Positions 60,610-64,000 of a DNA stretch of 64,000 bases are shown one piece after another. The DNA is taken from NCBI GenBank assembly GCA_030765525.1, contig JAVCCK010000003.1, positions 186,001 to 250,000 of the forward strand. Reading direction: 5' to 3'. Origin of the DNA: Candidatus Lernaella stagnicola (GTDB lineage: Bacteria > Lernaellota > Lernaellaia > Lernaellales > Lernaellaceae). The position numbers and the translations under genes were made by a program. Below the pieces are notes generated by a model. The model made no database searches. It saw nothing but the letters and a program-made list of their open reading frames with translations, and had not been told where the DNA came from. Each line of letters opens with the position of its first letter. Within the stretch, counting starts at the first letter, position 1.

Positions 60610-62106
60610 TTGACTCGATACGGGCAGACATCTCGGATTTGGTGTGTCGTTCTCCTGCTTTTTGTGGTCGTATCCTGCAAGCCCAATGGCAACCACAGCC
60701 GCGGGGCCGGTAACCACGACGCAGAGGGGAATCGTACGCCCATCGCCGCCACGCCGCTGGCCGGACCGCCGCGCAACGTCTTGCTGATCACCATCGATTC
60801 CTTGCGTTGGGACCACGTCGGTAGCTACGGCTATGACAAACCGACGACGCCGAAGCTCGACGCCTTCGGTGAATCCGCGGTGCGTTTCCAGCGAGCCTAC
60901 GCGCCCAGCCCCTGGACCCTGCCCAGCCACGCCAGTCTGCTTACCGGGCTTTATCCGGATACGCACGGCGTGGATCAAGAGCGTTCGGTGCTCGGCCCCG
61001 AATTGCCGACCCTCGGCGAAATTCTACAAGCCCACGGGTACCGGACCGGCGCGGTGGTGTGCGCACCTTTCCTTTGGACGTTTTACGGTTTGCAGCGCGG
61101 CTTCGACACCTACGACACCGAATTGATGGATTTGCTGCCGATCAAAAGCCTGCGCCGCAAAGTCGGCCCGGACGTCACCAAGCGGGGCTTGGATTGGATC
61201 GACCAAAATCGCGACCAACCGTTTTTTCTTTTCCTGCACTACTGGGACGTGCACCACGACTACAATCCGCCGCAGGAATACGTCGATCTTTTCGATCCCG
61301 GTTACGAGGGTGACGAAGACGGCTTGCGTATCGCCGAGCGAGAGCACGGGGAACTTGCGCCCGGGTATCCGAAACGCGACCTGAAGCATCTGCTTGCGCT
61401 ATACGACGGCGAAATCCGTTACACCGACGATGCGCTGGGCGATCTGCTTGCCGGGCTCGAGCAGCGCGGCCTGATGCAGAATACGCTGATCTGGATCACC
61501 TCCGACCACGGCGAGGAATTTCTCGATCACGGACAGGTGGCGCACAAGAAAACCTGTTACGAAGAAGTGATCCGCATTCCGCTCATCGTTCGCATCCCTT
61601 GGATGGAGACGGCCTCGTCGGTGATCGATGACGCGGTGAGTCTGCTCGACTTTTTCCCCACCGCCCTCGACGCGCTGGGTATCAAGACGAAGCGTTTTCT
61701 ACACCAGGGATTAAGCCTGGTTCCGGCCATCGCCAAGGGCAAACGCTTAGAGAGGCGTCCGCTATTCGCCGAGACCGCGACCGGCGTGCTGCCCACGGGG
61801 AACAAAAAGGTTCATTGGTCGGCGATGTTGGCACCCGACGGCGTCAAGCTGCACGCGATCCGCCCCTACGGCAAACGCCGCGGCAGGCTGAAATTCAGCA
61901 TGTTTGATCTGCGGTTGGACAAAGAAGAAGCGAACGACGTGGCGGTCAACCGCCGGCAAACCGCCAACGGCATGAAGCGGCAATTTCGCTACAACAAGAA
62001 AACCCACCGCAAAATACGCAAGTCCCTACACGTGGGCGAAGACACTCAAAAAAACCTCGACAAGAAACTCGACGAAACCCTCAAGGGATTGGGGTATCTG
62101 CAGTAG
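60610..62106 (+). CDS. Sulfatase-fold (alkaline phosphatase superfamily) lipoprotein
   Basis: A 498-residue exported protein. I place the start at TTG 60610, with AAGGGG 6 nt upstream, over an open frame reaching 60487. The signal peptide ends in VVVSC, a lipobox. The hydrolase domain starts at about residue 50: metal ligand in LLITIDSLRWDHVGSYGY, nucleophile segment SPWTLPSHASLLTG, then HYWDVHHDY and SDHGEEF. At the place of the formylglycine Cys/Ser a Thr is found (T-L-P-S-H), as in phosphoethanolamine transferases and LtaS-like enzymes, so it is probably a phosphodiesterase/transferase or Thr-type hydrolase, not a formylglycine sulfatase. Divergent from lnt. Confidence 0.85.
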   Translation: MTRYGQTSRIWCVVLLLFVVVSCKPNGNHSRGAGNHDAEGNRTPIAATPLAGPPRNVLLITIDSLRWDHVGSYGYDKPTTPKLDAFGESAVRFQRAYAPSPWTLPSHASLLTGLYPDTHGVDQERSVLGPELPTLGEILQAHGYRTGAVVCAPFLWTFYGLQRGFDTYDTELMDLLPIKSLRRKVGPDVTKRGLDWIDQNRDQPFFLFLHYWDVHHDYNPPQEYVDLFDPGYEGDEDGLRIAEREHGELAPGYPKRDLKHLLALYDGEIRYTDDALGDLLAGLEQRGLMQNTLIWITSDHGEEFLDHGQVAHKKTCYEEVIRIPLIVRIPWMETASSVIDDAVSLLDFFPTALDALGIKTKRFLHQGLSLVPAIAKGKRLERRPLFAETATGVLPTGNKKVHWSAMLAPDGVKLHAIRPYGKRRGRLKFSMFDLRLDKEEANDVAVNRRQTANGMKRQFRYNKKTHRKIRKSLHVGEDTQKNLDKKLDETLKGLGYLQ

Positions 62107-62149
62107 GGTCATTCGTGCACGATCGCCGCTCGGGCGCGTAATGTTACCG

Positions 62150-64000
62150 TCACTCGAATCGCGTGAGCCGAAACAGGGCGAAATCCTTTGTCGTTATGAC
62201 CGGTGAGAAGTCGGTGGCGAAGTCTCCGGTAGCCCAAGTGAATTCGACGGGGAACCCGGCGGATTCGGCGCGCAGAAAGCGGCGTTCGGACGGCGAAAGT
62301 GTCTCGACGAAGAGATACTCCACGCCCTGCTTACGAAGATTTTCCAGCCAAGCCTCGGGGTTCGGATTCGCGCGACGCCACGGAGCCTTCTCACGCGTGC
62401 GGTCCAAATCCCCGGCCGCAGCCGACTCACCGACATAATCGTGCAGCAGCTTGTCGCCGCCGTCGAGGTTGAGGTAGCGAACGCGCGTCAATCCGCCGCG
62501 GCCCGCCAGATAATACGGCCGGTTGCGCCCGGCGTAGGCCACGCATTCGGGGCGCGTTTCCCAAATGCGCTGATACCCCCGCAAAGGCAGGTGGCGCAGG
62601 GCGTTGATGTCGGTCTTGACGAACACGCCGCCGGTCGGTTGTGCGGCGATAACCGCCAAAAGCGATCCGACCGCGAACGCCACGGCCAATCCACGAAAAA
62701 CGCGTCGCCGCATCAGGTAAAACACGAGGGCCATCGTCGCCAACACGAGTAGCGCCAGCGGCCATCCCCGCCACGCGAGCACCGAACGCAGGTAGCGACT
62801 ATCGAAAAACTCGCCGCCCACCAACACCATCACAACCGTGGCCGCGATCACAACGCCGGTAACGTACGAGGCCACACGGCTTTCGCGCGCCTTTGCGCCC
62901 AACCACGCCCACGGCAGCAAAGTCAGCGCAACGATCCATAAGAGGAAGCGGTCTTGCGAACTGTAGGGCACGATCAGAAAATGCCACACTAGGGCCACCG
63001 GCGCGATCCAGCCGACCATTCGCCAGCGCGGTTCCCGCCAAGCGGCGATCAACCCGCCGACTACGCCAATCAGCGCAACCGGTACGAACCAAAAACCGAA
63101 GGCCTGGCCGATGACCGGCAGCGCGTCAATGAAGCTTGGCACATGGAAGGGACTGGCCAGCATCGCCTCGCGCGTGAACGCGCCGGAAAATAAACTGAGC
63201 GAGCCGAGCGAGACATGCAACGGGAACAGCGGATTGCCGGTGACGATCCAGTTGCGCACATACCACGGGGCCGCCGTCACCGCCGCCGCGCCGAGCCACC
63301 AGGCGAACAGGCGTTTCTCGCGGCGACGCACGAAGGTCACAAGCAAGGGCGCGGCCACCAGAGGCGCATAGCTGAGCGCCAGAAACTTCACCCCCGCCGC
63401 CAGACCCAGCGAAGCCCCGGCGAACAGCGCGAAACGGCGATCGCTGCGATGGGCGTGCTCCACGGCAAAGGCCAGCGCGGTCAACAGCAACGAGGACATC
63501 ATCAGATCGACCGCCGGGCTCGACGCCTGGCGAATCACCCACGGCACCAGCGCGAACATCGCGGCCGGAAGGTACGCGGCGGAGTGTTTGCCTACCAACC
63601 GTCGTCCCATTGCTGCCAAAGCGGCGAGCGCCAGGATCAAAAAGGGAAATTGGCCGACTTTCGCCAGGGCGTCCACGCCGCTGAGCTTGAAGGCGAAGAC
63701 GTTGTCGACCGCGCCCCGCCAGGGGGCCATCAGCCACGCGTACCAGAGTTCACCGGTGGCCGGGGCGTAACCGGGCGCGGCATCGCCGAAAGGGGTATCG
63801 ATGAGAAACACGCGCCCCGCGGCGAGCCACTGCGCCGGGAAATGCAGGTGGTAAGTCAGCGCGTCGTACTCGACTGCCGGTTGGGCGAGCTTGGCGCCCA
63901 AGTAGCCCGCGTGTACCGCCGCGGCGGCCAAAACCAATCCGGCGAGGGCGACGCCGCTTCGCGACCACGAGGGGGACGCAACGCGAGTCGCGGTTGGTGG
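62150..64000 (-). CDS. Membrane glycosyltransferase (GT39/PMT-like), 5' end outside window
   Basis: The reading frame is open from the stop at 62150 to the right edge of the window, at least 616 codons, so the true start may lie beyond it (a TTG at 63937 is the earliest apparent start inside, but upstream codons also read as a membrane helix). About twelve helices are seen, with the first periplasmic loop EYDALTYHLHFPAQWLAAG carrying the acidic residue and His usual in PMT-like GT-C enzymes, and PWYVRNWIVTGNPLFP later. The C-terminal 130 residues are soluble (RGGLTRVRYLNLDGGDKLL). Likely adds a sugar from a polyprenyl donor at the periplasmic face. It converges on the sulfatase-fold gene with 43 bp between. 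Confidence 0.78.
   Translation of the reverse strand, partial: PPTATRVASPSWSRSGVALAGLVLAAAAVHAGYLGAKLAQPAVEYDALTYHLHFPAQWLAAGRVFLIDTPFGDAAPGYAPATGELWYAWLMAPWRGAVDNVFAFKLSGVDALAKVGQFPFLILALAALAAMGRRLVGKHSAAYLPAAMFALVPWVIRQASSPAVDLMMSSLLLTALAFAVEHAHRSDRRFALFAGASLGLAAGVKFLALSYAPLVAAPLLVTFVRRREKRLFAWWLGAAAVTAAPWYVRNWIVTGNPLFPLHVSLGSLSLFSGAFTREAMLASPFHVPSFIDALPVIGQAFGFWFVPVALIGVVGGLIAAWREPRWRMVGWIAPVALVWHFLIVPYSSQDRFLLWIVALTLLPWAWLGAKARESRVASYVTGVVIAATVVMVLVGGEFFDSRYLRSVLAWRGWPLALLVLATMALVFYLMRRRVFRGLAVAFAVGSLLAVIAAQPTGGVFVKTDINALRHLPLRGYQRIWETRPECVAYAGRNRPYYLAGRGGLTRVRYLNLDGGDKLLHDYVGESAAAGDLDRTREKAPWRRANPNPEAWLENLRKQGVEYLFVETLSPSERRFLRAESAGFPVEFTWATGDFATDFSPVITTKDFALFRLTRFE

Overview
The window looks like a chromosome segment of a GC-rich, diderm (LPS-bearing) bacterium. 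It carries Lpx, MsbA, WaaA, BamA, Skp and Lol genes, many lipoproteins, c-type multihaem cytochromes and a type IV pilin. The gene neighbourhoods (rpsA-sppA-ihf, and lnt-prfB-lysS-lol-bamA-skp-lpx), the multihaem cytochromes and a lipoprotein with an Asp-run linker suggest a deltaproteobacterial-type lineage (Desulfobacterota, Myxococcota or a candidate phylum near them). That placement is inference; no rRNA gene is present. I found no tRNA, CRISPR array, intact transposase or prophage.

Layout. 1-5.4 kb (minus strand): rpsA, sppA, an IHF/HU gene, a phosphodiesterase, a HIT protein, a LapA-like protein and a partial secreted protein, headed by a sigma-70-like promoter. 5.4-8.7 kb: a gene-poor gap holding one copy of a dispersed repeat, then a HAD phosphatase, an EI24 membrane protein and a lipoprotein. 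8.8-11.2 kb (plus): a lipoprotein with a methyltransferase-like fold and a secreted beta-propeller. 11.2-15.6 kb (minus): a coupled cassette of a DUF2723 membrane glycosyltransferase, two GT2 polyprenyl-phosphate sugar synthases and a formylglycine-enzyme-like lipoprotein. 15.7-17.8 kb: type IV pilin with its own sigma-54 promoter and terminator, and a PilR-like activator. 17.9-20.5 kb (plus): a TatD/radical-SAM fusion, a beta-barrel protein and an AgmX/PglI-domain protein. 20.5-23.3 kb: glmS, interrupted by one in-frame stop, and a shortened glmU. 23.5-28.5 kb: an esterase, an acyl-CoA carboxylase beta subunit, a compositionally distinct aminotransferase and a second gap with the other repeat copy. 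28.5-31.7 kb: an outer-membrane protein, a tetrahaem cytochrome and an 11-haem cytochrome fused to a b-type membrane domain, resembling a quinol-oxidising electron-export module. 31.8-34.0 kb: aspC, coaD, rsmD. 34.2-39.5 kb (plus): a small protein, a lytic transglycosylase and a large HEAT-repeat protein.

39.5-60.4 kb (minus) is one long outer-membrane biogenesis supercluster: lnt, prfB (with the classical +1 frameshift), lysS, lolC/E, lolD, bamA, skp, lpxD, lpxA, a Gfo/Idh oxidoreductase, lpxI, a porin, a PAP2-LpxB fusion, msbA, a PMT-type glycosyltransferase and waaA. Most neighbours overlap by 4-8 bp or lie within about 50 bp, so they probably work as one pathway: lipoprotein acylation and release, barrel insertion, lipid A synthesis, export and Kdo addition. 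The window ends with a sulfatase-fold lipoprotein and a membrane glycosyltransferase cut by the window edge.

Most notable: the PAP2-LpxB fusion, the single nonsense codon in glmS, the DUF2723/GT2 glycosylation cassette, the sigma-54 pilA promoter with a GTCACT array, the haem-rich electron-export pair under an operator-like palindrome, and two diverged copies of a dispersed hairpin repeat.
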